DNA from: Roseofilum reptotaenium CS-1145
GTDB lineage: Bacteria; Cyanobacteriota; Cyanobacteriia; Cyanobacteriales; Desertifilaceae
NCBI RefSeq assembly: GCF_028330985.1
Contig: NZ_JAQMUE010000055.1
Span: 1 to 35,183, forward strand
Direction of reading: 5' to 3'
DNA length: 35,183 nt
Below the pieces are notes generated by a model that ran no database searches, had not been told where the DNA came from, and saw nothing but the letters and a program-made list of their open reading frames with translations. The position numbers and the translations under genes are program-made. Of this stretch, positions 1 to 7,996 are shown in pieces (position 1 is the first letter of the stretch; each line of letters opens with the position of its first letter).

Positions 1-161
1 ATCTTGTCTATGGAAACTTTCTATGGATTATCTCTTGCCTTGGGCGATCGCCCCGATTATGATTCATGCATCAGTTGAATATTAACGCCTTGAGAAAGTG
101 TTAGCGCACTCTCCCAAGACTTCCCCAACTGTAGACCAAGTGCAATTGGAGCAAAATTATA

Positions 162-569
162 ATGGCACAGGTTTTAGTCCCCGTCTATATAGGCACAGTG
201 TCTGACGCTGACGATGGGCAATACTACAAATATTTTGAAGAGTCCGAAGTACCTGGACTGAACCGGTTTAATATTGGCGATAAAGTCCGATTCTGTGATG
301 ACTTCGTATTAGTAAGCCACGAGACTGGGGAACATTTTACGGCAGATGTAGAACACACTCACCTCATTGAAGTGATAGACTACTGTCCTGATAAAAAGGA
401 GTATTCTTATTGGGTAAAGATTGACCCAGTGTTACGTCATTGCGGGGAAGCCTTTAGCTTTTGGTATCACGATTCGGCTCGCCATGAAGATGATTGGTAT
501 GGCTGGTTGCATGAAGATGAACTCGCTCCAATTTGCGACGACCAGCCAGAAAAAAAAGGAGCAGATTAG
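162..569 (+). CDS. Hypothetical acidic protein, 135 aa
   Basis: An intact 135-codon reading frame from ATG to TAG. I do not recognise the family. The product is soluble, acidic and rich in aromatic residues, with many Asp/Glu, Tyr, Trp and His and no signal peptide or membrane segment. The segment around residues 36-65 (GDKVRFCDDFVLV and onward) and the later tryptophans (SYWVKID, DDWYGWLHEDEL) suggest a small beta-rich, SH3-like domain, but that is inference. No clear Shine-Dalgarno sequence precedes the ATG. The last codons (EKKGAD) are charged and probably disordered. It stands alone, with no operon partner on the same strand nearby. Confidence 0.6.
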   Translation: MAQVLVPVYIGTVSDADDGQYYKYFEESEVPGLNRFNIGDKVRFCDDFVLVSHETGEHFTADVEHTHLIEVIDYCPDKKEYSYWVKIDPVLRHCGEAFSFWYHDSARHEDDWYGWLHEDELAPICDDQPEKKGAD

Positions 570-1015
570 AGTCTAGGAGATTATCAAAGGGGGTCGGCAT
601 TAGTGGACACCCTTGGCGGTTTATCTTCGGCAGCCGCAATCTGTTTATAAGAGCAATCAGCGATTTTATTGAAGCAACCCTGTGGGTCATGGAGTGCTGA
701 TGGATATATATCTTCTTTGGTTACCCTAGTTGGGTCTCCAGCTTAGATATATACTTTTCCATCACACCTTATGGTTCTCTCTTCATCCATAGGGGATGCT
801 TATGTGATGGTCGTACGACTGTCATGTGACTGATGTATTCATTGAATTCTATGGCGATACTTCTATGGATAAGTTTTCTCTATTTCTATGACCTATTTAC
901 CCTGCACTGTTTTGGATGGCGTAGGATGAGTTTGTGTTGAATGTGTGTTGAGTGTAGTCTCTTGAGTGCTAGGCCATGGGTTCGATGCCAGGCACAACAA
1001 TCGAGAACTTAAAGC
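570..1015. other. Intergenic region without a convincing gene
   Basis: About 445 bases separate the first gene from the tRNA. No ORF here has a credible start and composition. The only structure I can support is the tRNA-like segment near 966-995, listed separately. The sequence holds short AT-rich stretches (TATATAT near 706-710 and 748-754) but no convincing promoter pair or terminator. Confidence 0.5.
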
Positions 1016-1047
1016 GGGACTGACGGGTCTCGAACCCATGGCCTAGC
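968..1047. repeat. Inverted repeat: partial copy of the tRNA-Arg 3' half
   Basis: Bases 968-985 on the plus strand are a perfect 18-nt reverse complement of 1030-1047, which lies inside the minus-strand tRNA-Arg gene and covers the 3' side of the anticodon stem, the variable region and the start of the T arm. The plus-strand copy reads onward as TGCCAGGCAC instead of the true T-stem and acceptor end, so it is a partial, diverged copy. It is either a tRNA relic or a scar of recombination at the tRNA. The two arms could also pair as a long hairpin. Confidence 0.7.
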
Positions 1048-1088
1048 GCTTAGGAGGCGCTCGCTCTATCCAACTGAGCTACAGTCCC
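1016..1088 (-). tRNA. tRNA-Arg (anticodon CCU)
   Basis: Read on the minus strand, the 73 bases fold as a full cloverleaf. The acceptor stem is GGGACTG/CAGTCCC, the D stem GCTC/GAGC with loop AGTTGGATA, the anticodon stem AGCGC/GCGCT with loop CTCCTAA, the variable loop five bases, and the T stem ATGGG/CCCGT with loop TTCGAGA. The anticodon is CCT (CCU in RNA), which reads the rare arginine codon AGG. No CCA is encoded. The gene lies 39 bases downstream of lysS on the same strand, so co-transcription is possible but not shown. Confidence 0.96.
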
Positions 1089-1127
1089 AGCCTCCCCATT
1101 ATACATGATTTTAATTCAGCCGGGAGA

Positions 1128-2702
1128 CTAACCCAAGTCCAGAACCGCCTTTAAGCGCTCAACTACAAACTTACGGTCTAAATACGACAATAAACTGCCT
1201 GCTTTTGGCCCCCGTTCTTTGCCTAGGAACGATTGGTAAATTGCAGGAAATGCTAGATTGGGTTTAATCAATAACTCCTTCGTGGTAGAGAAAATTAAGG
1301 TTTGTAACTCCTCCGCTTCCCAACTTTCAAGTTTTTCCAGATTCACAACCAACTGGTTTAGATAGGTCTTTTGTTCCTCGGATAATTGACTAGCCCCTTC
1401 AGGAATCTCATCCCAATAAATCACTAACTTTTCTTCTTCATCGGCATAATCTTCAAGCCATTTTTTGCCGACAGCAATCCGTTTTCTAATCTCTGCCCAA
1501 TCCCTATCGGTTAGAGAAGACATTCGTTTTTGAATTTCCGCTTCAATCTCTAAACCAGGAATTTGCAACAAGGAAATTAAGGTACTCAGTTCAAAGGGTT
1601 GATAGGGTTCAATTTTACTATCCAACTGGGCATACAAGAGAGACATCAAATCCTTCGGGAGTTCACCCTCTTCTCCAGTACTTTGCCACTCCTGGTATTT
1701 AGCAATCAACGTATCATAATCTCGGAATAGGCGAGTCGTAGTTTCATAGTTGGGTGCAAAGTTAATTACAGTTTTGGGGGGAGTTCTTAACATCAAAAAC
1801 CGCAAGAGTTCAGCCGGCAATAAACCCGCCATATCTCTGGCACTTGAACCGACTCCTTTGGAGGAACTCATTTTTGTCCCATTGACTAAAATAAATTCAT
1901 AGGGCGAATGGAAAGGTGGTTGTTTTTTCAGTACTTTGCGACAAATTGCATTGGCCACATCACGAGATCCACCTTTTTGGGAATGGTCTTTTCCTGCCAA
2001 TTCAATGGTGACTCCCAAGATATCCCATTTGGCGACCCATTCCACTTTCCAAGGTAATTTTCCATTCCCATCAAAGGGAGAAACCCAGCCCGAATAACCA
2101 CATCCTTCTACCCAATCGGTGCTATCTGGTTTGCAGGTATAAAAGACTTGTTCGCCGTTGTAATCGCTGACGACAGTCGTGGCGATTTTACCACAATTTT
2201 CACAGACGACTTGGAAGGGATACCAATCATCAGGTCGTTTGGCTTTACTGACTTGTTCATAGGCTTGGCGAATTAAGTCAGCATTGTTTAAAAAGGTGTC
2301 AATGTAGGGATTGAGTTGTCCAGTGCGATAGAGATCGCGCAGATAATAAACTTTTGGCTGTACTCCCAAATATTCAAAGACTTGTAGAAACTCGCCCATA
2401 AAATATTTGGCGTAGTCGCTGGCTGTTTCTTCTGGGGAGGGGACATTACAGAGAGGATAGCCTAGGTAGGGTTTAAAGTGTTCCTGGTTGAGATACTTTG
2501 GAACGGTATCTAAGGCATCATAATCATCGACACCATAAAGGAACTTAACGAGTTTTTGGGCCTGTTTTAAGGCACGATAGATGACATCATGGATAATGAC
2601 TCCCCGTAGCGATCCGACATGAACACGACCGGATGGAGTTTTCGAGTCATTGACAATTTGTTCGCCCTGTGCATCTTGTGCAATCTTATCGGCCCAAAAC
2701 AT
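1128..2702 (-). CDS. lysS: Lysine--tRNA ligase, class I (LysRS1)
   Basis: This 524-residue enzyme charges tRNA-Lys with lysine. It belongs to class I (archaeal type), not the class II LysRS found in most bacteria. The class I signatures are visible: the HIGH-like motif TPSGRVHVGS near residues 22-31 and the KMSKS loop KMSSSK at 277-282. A four-Cys set (CENC at 167-170, then Cys190 and Cys201) looks like a zinc-binding insertion. The length matches LysRS1. The ATG start is at 2702, with a well-conserved N-terminus right behind it. It is transcribed away from the carotenoid oxygenase gene, with an 86-base shared upstream region. The alternative names lysK or lysS1 refer to the same family. Confidence 0.93.
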   Translation of the reverse strand: MFWADKIAQDAQGEQIVNDSKTPSGRVHVGSLRGVIIHDVIYRALKQAQKLVKFLYGVDDYDALDTVPKYLNQEHFKPYLGYPLCNVPSPEETASDYAKYFMGEFLQVFEYLGVQPKVYYLRDLYRTGQLNPYIDTFLNNADLIRQAYEQVSKAKRPDDWYPFQVVCENCGKIATTVVSDYNGEQVFYTCKPDSTDWVEGCGYSGWVSPFDGNGKLPWKVEWVAKWDILGVTIELAGKDHSQKGGSRDVANAICRKVLKKQPPFHSPYEFILVNGTKMSSSKGVGSSARDMAGLLPAELLRFLMLRTPPKTVINFAPNYETTTRLFRDYDTLIAKYQEWQSTGEEGELPKDLMSLLYAQLDSKIEPYQPFELSTLISLLQIPGLEIEAEIQKRMSSLTDRDWAEIRKRIAVGKKWLEDYADEEEKLVIYWDEIPEGASQLSEEQKTYLNQLVVNLEKLESWEAEELQTLIFSTTKELLIKPNLAFPAIYQSFLGKERGPKAGSLLSYLDRKFVVERLKAVLDLG

Positions 2703-2734
2703 AATGCATTTTTATTTATCCACAATCTTTTTAG

Positions 2735-2740
2735 TATAAT
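2735..2740 (+). promoter_or_regulatory. Candidate -10 element for the carotenoid oxygenase gene
   Basis: A perfect TATAAT lies in the 86-base divergent intergenic region, 48 bases before the ATG at 2789. No good -35 hexamer sits 16-18 bases upstream, which is common for cyanobacterial type 2 promoters. The call rests on the hexamer and its position alone. Confidence 0.4.
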
Positions 2741-2788
2741 ATCAATGATCTAAAAAATCTAGGTTTTGAAGCTCTTTAATCTGCCTCT

Positions 2789-4234
2789 ATGTCTTCCATA
2801 ACTGAATCTTATCCAGCTTGGAGTCGATCGCTCACTCAACCTGGGACAGAGTTTCCCCCAACACCCCTTGAGATCTTAGAAGGTGCGATACCGCAAGGGT
2901 TACGAGGAACACTTTATCGTAATGGCCCTGGACGGTTAGAACGGGGTGGTGTGCGCGTGGGTCATTGGTTTGATGGGGATGGTGCAATTCTGGCGGTTAA
3001 GTTTACGGATGAGGGAGCAACTGGGGTTTATCGATATGTGCAAACGGAAGGATATTGTGCAGAGGGTGCGGCGAATCAGTTTTTGTATTCCAATTATGGC
3101 AGGACTGCCCCGGGTCCGCTTTGGCAACGTTGGGGAAAGCGACCGAAACATTCAGCGAATACGTCGGTTTTGGCCCTACCTGATAAACTTTTAGCCCTGT
3201 GGGAAGGCGATCGCCCCTATCGGTTAGACTTGGAAACGTTAGACACTGAGGGTAAGGATGACCTATCCCAGTTACAACCAGGAATGTCCTATTCTGCCCA
3301 TCCGAAAGTAGATGCTCAGACGGGGGAAATTTTCAACTTTGGTACAATTCTGGGAGCCAAACCAAAATTATGTTTATATAAGAGCGATCGCACGGGCAAA
3401 ATTCTCCAAATGGGCGAACATGTTCTCAAGAGTGTGTCCATTATCCATGATTTCGTTCTCGCTGGCCCCTATTTGGTCTTTTTCATTCCCCCCATTAAAT
3501 TGAAGTTATTCCCGATTTTGCTGGGGACTCAGTGTTTTTCTGATGCTCTGGAATGGCAACCGAATGGAGCCACACAAATTTTAATTTTCGATCGCCAAAC
3601 CCTCTCTCTGGTGTCCCAACAAGAAGCACCTCCCTGGTTCCAGTGGCACTTTAGCAACGGATTTATGGATGAACAGGGGAACCTGGCGATCGATTTCGCC
3701 CGTTATGAGGACTTCCAAACCAATACATTTCTGAAAGAAGTCCCCAGTGGCAAAACTCATACGAAAGCATTAAGTCAATTGTGGCGATCGCATCTTAACC
3801 CAAAAACAGGGGAACTCATTGACCATTATCCCTTGATTGAGCAGCATAGCGAATTTCCCATTGTCTCCCCCCTAGAAGTTGGAAAACCGGCACGCTATAC
3901 CTATCTGTCCATGCATCGTCCAGGAACCCCATTAGGTGAAGATTTACTGAATGTCATTGCTCGTTGGGATAACCAAACCCAAACCTTGGAAATGGGCGAT
4001 CCAGGTCTCGGATCGTACCCCACAGAACCGCTTTATGTCCCCAGTCCAGAAACAGAAGAGAAGGGTTGGGTGCTAACTGTGATTTATCATTCCTCTAGTC
4101 ATACCAGCGAAATCTGGATTTATGATGCCCATCACCTCAGTGATTCCCCCGTTTGTCGGTTAGGATTACCCAGCGTTATCCCCATCGGATTTCACGGTAC
4201 ATTTGCGAACGAGCATCAGAAACCCGTTTTCTAG
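2789..4234 (+). CDS. Carotenoid oxygenase (RPE65/CCD family), apocarotenoid-cleaving type
   Basis: A 481-residue non-heme iron dioxygenase that cleaves a carbon-carbon double bond of carotenoids or apocarotenoids. The four iron-binding histidines of the family can be placed: His171 (YSAHPKVD), His220 (IIHDF), His287 (FQWHFSNGF) and His469 (GFHGTF). The N-terminal GTLYRNGPGRLE and GHWFDGDGAI are also typical. Length and overall pattern resemble Synechocystis apocarotenoid-15,15'-oxygenase, which makes retinal from apocarotenals, but substrate and cleavage position cannot be read from sequence alone. A hydrophobic patch near residues 223-246 (PYLVFFIPP and following) probably dips into the membrane for substrate uptake. 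It is monocistronic. Confidence 0.9.
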   Translation: MSSITESYPAWSRSLTQPGTEFPPTPLEILEGAIPQGLRGTLYRNGPGRLERGGVRVGHWFDGDGAILAVKFTDEGATGVYRYVQTEGYCAEGAANQFLYSNYGRTAPGPLWQRWGKRPKHSANTSVLALPDKLLALWEGDRPYRLDLETLDTEGKDDLSQLQPGMSYSAHPKVDAQTGEIFNFGTILGAKPKLCLYKSDRTGKILQMGEHVLKSVSIIHDFVLAGPYLVFFIPPIKLKLFPILLGTQCFSDALEWQPNGATQILIFDRQTLSLVSQQEAPPWFQWHFSNGFMDEQGNLAIDFARYEDFQTNTFLKEVPSGKTHTKALSQLWRSHLNPKTGELIDHYPLIEQHSEFPIVSPLEVGKPARYTYLSMHRPGTPLGEDLLNVIARWDNQTQTLEMGDPGLGSYPTEPLYVPSPETEEKGWVLTVIYHSSSHTSEIWIYDAHHLSDSPVCRLGLPSVIPIGFHGTFANEHQKPVF

Positions 4235-4338
4235 TGGACTCTTTCATCTTATGTGATGCATTAAAAAAAGATGAGGAAGAAGAGAAGTTAGGACAGTTTC
4301 CATTGCCTATTGCCTCAAAATAACCAAGCGATTCACGC

Positions 4339-5121
4339 TCAAAATTCCCGTTGGGCTAAAATAATTGTGGCTAAAGCCAATAACGCTATCGTGTAGACAA
4401 TACCATATCCTGCATTTGTGGTCAGGGTCACAGCACCCGGTAAAGAGTTCATCCCATACACCGCTAAGTTTTTCACATCCAAGCGAGATAGATCGGGCAC
4501 AATAATGAATAAGACTTGACTCAGACGGGAAAACAAGGGAGTTTCGACTAAGGCATTCAGTTTCACCATATCGGCGCTTAAGTTACCCATGAAATAAATG
4601 CCAAATGTGAGGAAAAGAGCCACTAAGGAACGGGTAAAGACTCCAAATAAAATGGCTGCTGCTGTAATCAAGGATAGCTTTAGAATGAGGAACAGAGCAG
4701 AAATAATCAGGGCAGTTAAAGACGCATAACTGGTTTGATTTAAGGTTAAGATTCCCAGATAAATCCCCATCATGCCAACGACTAAGACGCTCAAAACTGC
4801 CGAAACGCCTAAAAATTTGCCCACAATTAGTTCAGAGATATTGAGGGGTTTGGCAATCAGTAAATAAATGGTTCGCTGGTCAATTTCTTTGTTAATTAAT
4901 CCAGTACTGATAAATACCGTTACTGCCACTCCTAGAATCTCCATCAATCCTAAGCCCACATCCAGAAGAATTTTATCTTCTACGGTGGAGGCAACTTCCC
5001 GAACTACGGGGATCATAAACACGATTATGATGGCGAATAATCCCCATACATAGAGAATGCGATCGCGGATGGTTTCGGCAAATACATTATTGGCAACAAC
5101 CCTGAGTCGATTAAAATTCAT
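4339..5121 (-). CDS. fraE: ABC-2 type permease, FraE-like
   Basis: A 260-residue integral membrane protein with about six hydrophobic segments (roughly residues 24-44, 51-76, 103-126, 137-162, 165-181 and 238-260). The pattern and the KEIDQRTIYLLIAKPLN segment after the second helix are typical of ABC-2 exporter permeases. It is the last gene of a three-gene minus-strand cluster whose order, sizes and spacing match fraC-fraD-fraE of Anabaena, where FraE is an ABC-exporter permease needed for filament integrity. No ATPase gene is nearby, so the partner must be elsewhere. The permease class is secure; the FraE assignment rests mostly on context. Confidence 0.75.
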   Translation of the reverse strand: MNFNRLRVVANNVFAETIRDRILYVWGLFAIIIVFMIPVVREVASTVEDKILLDVGLGLMEILGVAVTVFISTGLINKEIDQRTIYLLIAKPLNISELIVGKFLGVSAVLSVLVVGMMGIYLGILTLNQTSYASLTALIISALFLILKLSLITAAAILFGVFTRSLVALFLTFGIYFMGNLSADMVKLNALVETPLFSRLSQVLFIIVPDLSRLDVKNLAVYGMNSLPGAVTLTTNAGYGIVYTIALLALATIILAQREF

Positions 5122-5145
5122 AGGTCTGTCTAAAAGCAGGATAAA

Positions 5146-5730
5146 TTAGTCGGAGCTGAATGGCGATCGGAGTTTTCCTGGGTCTAATTTTATCACAAAT
5201 AAGCTGTTATCCATGTTCTGGTTCACCAACTGTGGATTGGCGATCGCCCATTCATCAATCATAAAGTAAAAGTAAATCCAGCAACTGATGAGTAAACTAC
5301 TCAGAAGAATGATAATATTTCTTTGCAAGCGTTTTTTCCCTTCTGCCGATCCGAGATCGAGGGAGCGGAGTCTGATCGCGTCAGGAAAGAGTTGAGTGAG
5401 GGCGATCGATTCCGGATAGCTCACCCACAACACTTTCTGTGAAACCCTATCGAGTGTCCTACTCATAATCAGAGAGAAAATCAACCAGATAATGATGGGT
5501 TTGAAATCGATACCCCAACAGTCTAGAGTATATTGACTCAGGAAAATCCATAGGGCATAGAGTACAGTGAGAAACCCAAAGAAAGCGATTGGCTCTTGCA
5601 GTTTTTCCAGTTTGAAGATGGGCATTAAAGCCGCAATAGTCCAGAACCCAAAACCGATCATAAACAGGATTTGCCAGAGAGTCGGCGGCTTGGAAAATAG
5701 AGTCTTGAACAGTTGAATAAAGTTGCTCAT
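5146..5730 (-). CDS. fraD: FraD-like membrane protein, short form
   Basis: A 194-residue protein with four clear hydrophobic segments (about residues 19-38, 47-66, 77-92 and 138-157) and a short polar C-terminal tail. It sits between the FraC-like and FraE-like genes, with gaps of 7 and 24 bases, as FraD does in Anabaena. Anabaena FraD is much longer (about 340 aa, by memory) because of a periplasmic coiled-coil region. That region is absent here, and the 24 bases before fraE leave no room for it. It may be a short form of a septal-junction protein or a C-terminally truncated gene. Assignment is by position and topology. Confidence 0.6.
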   Translation of the reverse strand: MSNFIQLFKTLFSKPPTLWQILFMIGFGFWTIAALMPIFKLEKLQEPIAFFGFLTVLYALWIFLSQYTLDCWGIDFKPIIIWLIFSLIMSRTLDRVSQKVLWVSYPESIALTQLFPDAIRLRSLDLGSAEGKKRLQRNIIILLSSLLISCWIYFYFMIDEWAIANPQLVNQNMDNSLFVIKLDPGKLRSPFSSD

Positions 5731-5737
5731 GAATCGG

Positions 5738-6259
5738 TTAAGGTGTATTCAAACTGAACCGAATAAATTTCATCAGGACTACAAGTAAAATAACGCTATT
5801 ACTCATCAAATGGGCATTAAATACGGTGCGAGAAATTGCTTTTTCGATAAAGGCTTCACGGGCGGCGATACTAAATCCTCCTTCTCCATATTTTCTTTGT
5901 ATCCACATCTTGCGAATATTACGCAGAAGAGCTAATCCTTGCCGTTTGACAAACCAGCCAATCAGAAAAGCACCGATAATTGCCAGTAAAATCCAGGATA
6001 GACTCGATCGCTCCCACTGGCCAAATAGGACTAAATCAATTACATTTTGGCGAATGGGATTGGGCAATAAGAGTTCTAAATTAAAGAATAAGAACCAACC
6101 GATTAGGTTGGCAAGCAAATTCAGTGTAGCGGCATAAAAAATGCTAAAACGGGGATGAAGCTGAAGTTGAGTATGGAGAAAATAGGATTCAATGGCGATC
6201 GCCACCCATAAGCAGAGTATCTGTAAGGCGATCGTTCGTAGGGGCAGGATAACTATCAC
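5738..6259 (-). CDS. fraC: Filament integrity protein FraC-like
   Basis: A membrane protein of about 173 residues from the GTG at 6257-6259, or 180 from an in-frame TTG at 6278-6280. I prefer the GTG because the TTG directly abuts a long inverted repeat and neither has a Shine-Dalgarno sequence. It has an N-terminal hydrophobic helix after PLRTIALQ, two or three central helices, a basic cytoplasmic-looking stretch (KRQGLALLRNIRKMWIQRKYG) and a C-terminal hydrophobic segment. Size, topology and position as first gene before a FraD-like and a FraE-like gene match FraC, which localises to septa and supports cell-cell joining in filamentous cyanobacteria. Confidence 0.65.
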   Translation of the reverse strand: MIVILPLRTIALQILCLWVAIAIESYFLHTQLQLHPRFSIFYAATLNLLANLIGWFLFFNLELLLPNPIRQNVIDLVLFGQWERSSLSWILLAIIGAFLIGWFVKRQGLALLRNIRKMWIQRKYGEGGFSIAAREAFIEKAISRTVFNAHLMSNSVILLVVLMKFIRFSLNTP

Positions 6260-6280
6260 CGGATAATTAATACTTAACAA

Positions 6281-6325
6281 TTAGCAATTAACAATTACTT
6301 TAGATTATTAATTGTTAATTGCTAA
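6281..6325. repeat. 17-bp perfect inverted repeat (AT-rich hairpin)
   Basis: Bases 6281-6297 and 6309-6325 are perfect reverse complements of 17 nt (arm TTAGCAATTAACAATTA) around an 11-base spacer. The hairpin fills the gap between the end of the VIPP1 gene and the start of fraC. Its arms contain the heptamer-like AATTAACAATT pattern of dispersed cyanobacterial repeats. It has no GC core and no separate T tract, so a classical terminator is unlikely. Confidence 0.75.
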
Positions 6326-6332
6326 ACTGATC

Positions 6333-7097
6333 CTAGCTTTTATCGAGTTCCCGGCGCAGTTGCTCCAAGTCATCATCAACTTCTGAAGTCGAGCGACTTG
6401 AATCAGGAGTACCTTGGGGCAGAGCCGCTTGATTGGGTGATGCGCCAGTTAGCTGGGCTTTCATGGCAGCCAACTCATCATCGACATCACTTCCTTCTAA
6501 GGCTGCAAACTGTTCTTCAATTCCCGTACCACCAATCTCGTAGGCTGCCTGACTTCTGGCTTCCATTTGCAGCACTTTTTCTTCCATCCGATCAAACGCA
6601 GCGAGGGAACTACTGGTTCCGATGTTCGAGACGGTATTCTGCAAGTTTTCTTGAGCTTTAGCTGCTTGCATCCGTGCTTTGAGCATGTCTTTCTTGGTTT
6701 TCGCCTCAGAAATCTTGCCCTCTAGCTGCATTAAGTTTTTCTTCAGGGTATCTACCTGGGCGGTTTGTTGCTCTAAAGAAACTTTAATGGTGGTGGCGCT
6801 GTCACTCTGAGCTTTTTTGCGCTGCAATGCTTCCCGAGCTAGATTTTCGTCGCCCTTCTGTAGAGCCAGTTGTGCCCGTTGCTGCCATTTATTGGCTTCA
6901 TTTTGGGCTGTGTTATATTGTTGCTGGCTCTTTTTTTGGCTGGCGATCGCACTAGCTACCGCTTGCCGAAGTTGGATCAGATCTTCCTGCATATCAATAA
7001 TAGACTGCTCGAGTATCTTCTCCGGGTCTTCTGCTTTATTCACAAGATCGTTTATATTAGCTCTCAGAACTCGGCCGATCCGATCGAATAATCCCAT
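6333..7097 (-). CDS. vipp1: Membrane remodelling protein VIPP1/IM30 (PspA family)
   Basis: A 254-residue ESCRT-III-like protein that forms rings and rods on the inner face of membranes and is required for thylakoid maintenance in cyanobacteria. The start MGLFDRIGRVLRANINDLV, with its amphipathic helix, and the following EDPEKILEQ segment are diagnostic. Residues of about 25-220 are almost entirely alpha-helical and coiled-coil. After a linker of about 25 residues rich in Pro, Ser and Thr comes a short C-terminal helix (DDDLEQLRREL), the extension that distinguishes VIPP1 from PspA. The ATG start at 7097 is unambiguous. A paralogue lies just upstream on the same strand. Confidence 0.93.
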   Translation of the reverse strand: MGLFDRIGRVLRANINDLVNKAEDPEKILEQSIIDMQEDLIQLRQAVASAIASQKKSQQQYNTAQNEANKWQQRAQLALQKGDENLAREALQRKKAQSDSATTIKVSLEQQTAQVDTLKKNLMQLEGKISEAKTKKDMLKARMQAAKAQENLQNTVSNIGTSSSLAAFDRMEEKVLQMEARSQAAYEIGGTGIEEQFAALEGSDVDDELAAMKAQLTGASPNQAALPQGTPDSSRSTSEVDDDLEQLRRELDKS

Positions 7098-7154
7098 AAT
7101 TCTAATTCTGCTTTCCTGTCAGGGTCTATATACAGATTATAGTGGAGGGGAAAA

Positions 7155-7193
7155 GGCAATAGGGAGGAGAGGCAATAGGTAATAGGCAATAGG
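7155..7193. repeat. Three short copies of GGCAATAGG
   Basis: The 150-base gap between the two VIPP1/PspA genes holds three copies of the nonamer GGCAATAGG at 7155-7163, 7171-7179 and 7185-7193. A reverse-complement relative (TGCCTATTGCCT) occurs near 4304-4315. These look like simple dispersed repeats rather than operators. Confidence 0.5.
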
Positions 7194-7247
7194 GAAGAGT
7201 TGGGTGGCACGCTAACATTTCCCATAATTATTAATTTGGTTAATAAC

Positions 7248-7982
7248 CTACAGTTCATTGAGTCGCGATCGCAACTCCTCTAATTCGCGATCGTACTCGG
7301 ACTTGCTTCTGGGGGCTTGGCTTTTCAGTTGCGTTTTTATCAGGGTGAGTTCCTCCTCTACGGAAATCTCTGTCCCTGATTCTAAAGCTTGGAATTGCTT
7401 CTCTACAGGATCTTTTCCCCATTCGGAACTCAGTTGAGCTTGGGCTTCGAGTTCTTGTACCTTATTTTCCATCCGCTCTAAAGCTGCTGATGTACCTCTA
7501 GGATTCAATTGATTCATCACTTGATGCAACTGTTCGGAGGTTTTAGCCGCACGGGCGCGGGCAATATAAAGTTCTTTCTTCGCTTTAGCCTCCGCTATTT
7601 TGCCTTCTAGGGTGCGTAAATCATTCCTCATACGATCCACCACATCCCCTTGCTGTTCCAGGTGTTCCTGGAACAGTCGCGCTGTTTCTAGATACGGTTT
7701 GCGTCGGTTTAGAGCTTCCCGGGCCAGAGTTTCATCCCCTTTTTCTAGAGAGAGTTGGGCCCGTTTGTGCCAATCTTCGGCACTTACCGTAGCTTGATGA
7801 TATTGCCGTTCTGTACGTTTTTGCACGGCGATCGCCTGAGCTACCGATTGTCGCAGACGCACCATATCATCTTGCAATTCTAAGATAGCGGTTTCTAGGA
7901 GCTTTTCCGGGTCTTGCCGTTGAACGATCCAGTCATTCACTTGGGCACGAACGGCACGAAATAGGCGATCGACAACACTCAT
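7248..7982 (-). CDS. Second PspA/IM30 family protein (VIPP1 paralogue)
   Basis: A 244-residue PspA/IM30-family protein. The N-terminus MSVVDRLFRAVRAQVNDWI followed by RQDPEKLLE aligns with the VIPP1 start, but the first helix differs: VVDRLFRAV replaces GLFDRIGRV, which changes the membrane-binding face. The rest is helical coiled coil, including a TSAALERMENKVQELEAQAQ segment matching the sister protein, and it also ends in a short helix (DRELEELRSRLNEL). The gene lies 150 bases upstream of vipp1 on the same strand, so a tandem duplication followed by divergence is likely. The first copy is closer to canonical VIPP1; the role of this one, possibly stress-related, is inference. Confidence 0.9.
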   Translation of the reverse strand: MSVVDRLFRAVRAQVNDWIVQRQDPEKLLETAILELQDDMVRLRQSVAQAIAVQKRTERQYHQATVSAEDWHKRAQLSLEKGDETLAREALNRRKPYLETARLFQEHLEQQGDVVDRMRNDLRTLEGKIAEAKAKKELYIARARAAKTSEQLHQVMNQLNPRGTSAALERMENKVQELEAQAQLSSEWGKDPVEKQFQALESGTEISVEEELTLIKTQLKSQAPRSKSEYDRELEELRSRLNEL

Positions 7983-7996
7983 AATCCCATCCCCAT

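Noticed and set aside
1-78. A short open frame from the window edge ending in TGA at 76-78.
   Set aside because: Only 25 codons are visible and none is recognisable; it could be the end of an upstream gene or chance.
454-690. A 78-codon minus-strand frame overlapping the first gene.
   Set aside because: It is mostly antisense to the better-supported plus-strand gene, and its translation resembles no known protein.
4235-4338. A terminator between the convergent carotenoid oxygenase and fraE genes.
   Set aside because: TCATCTT/AAGATGA can pair, but the loop is long and the stem AT-rich; not strong enough to call.
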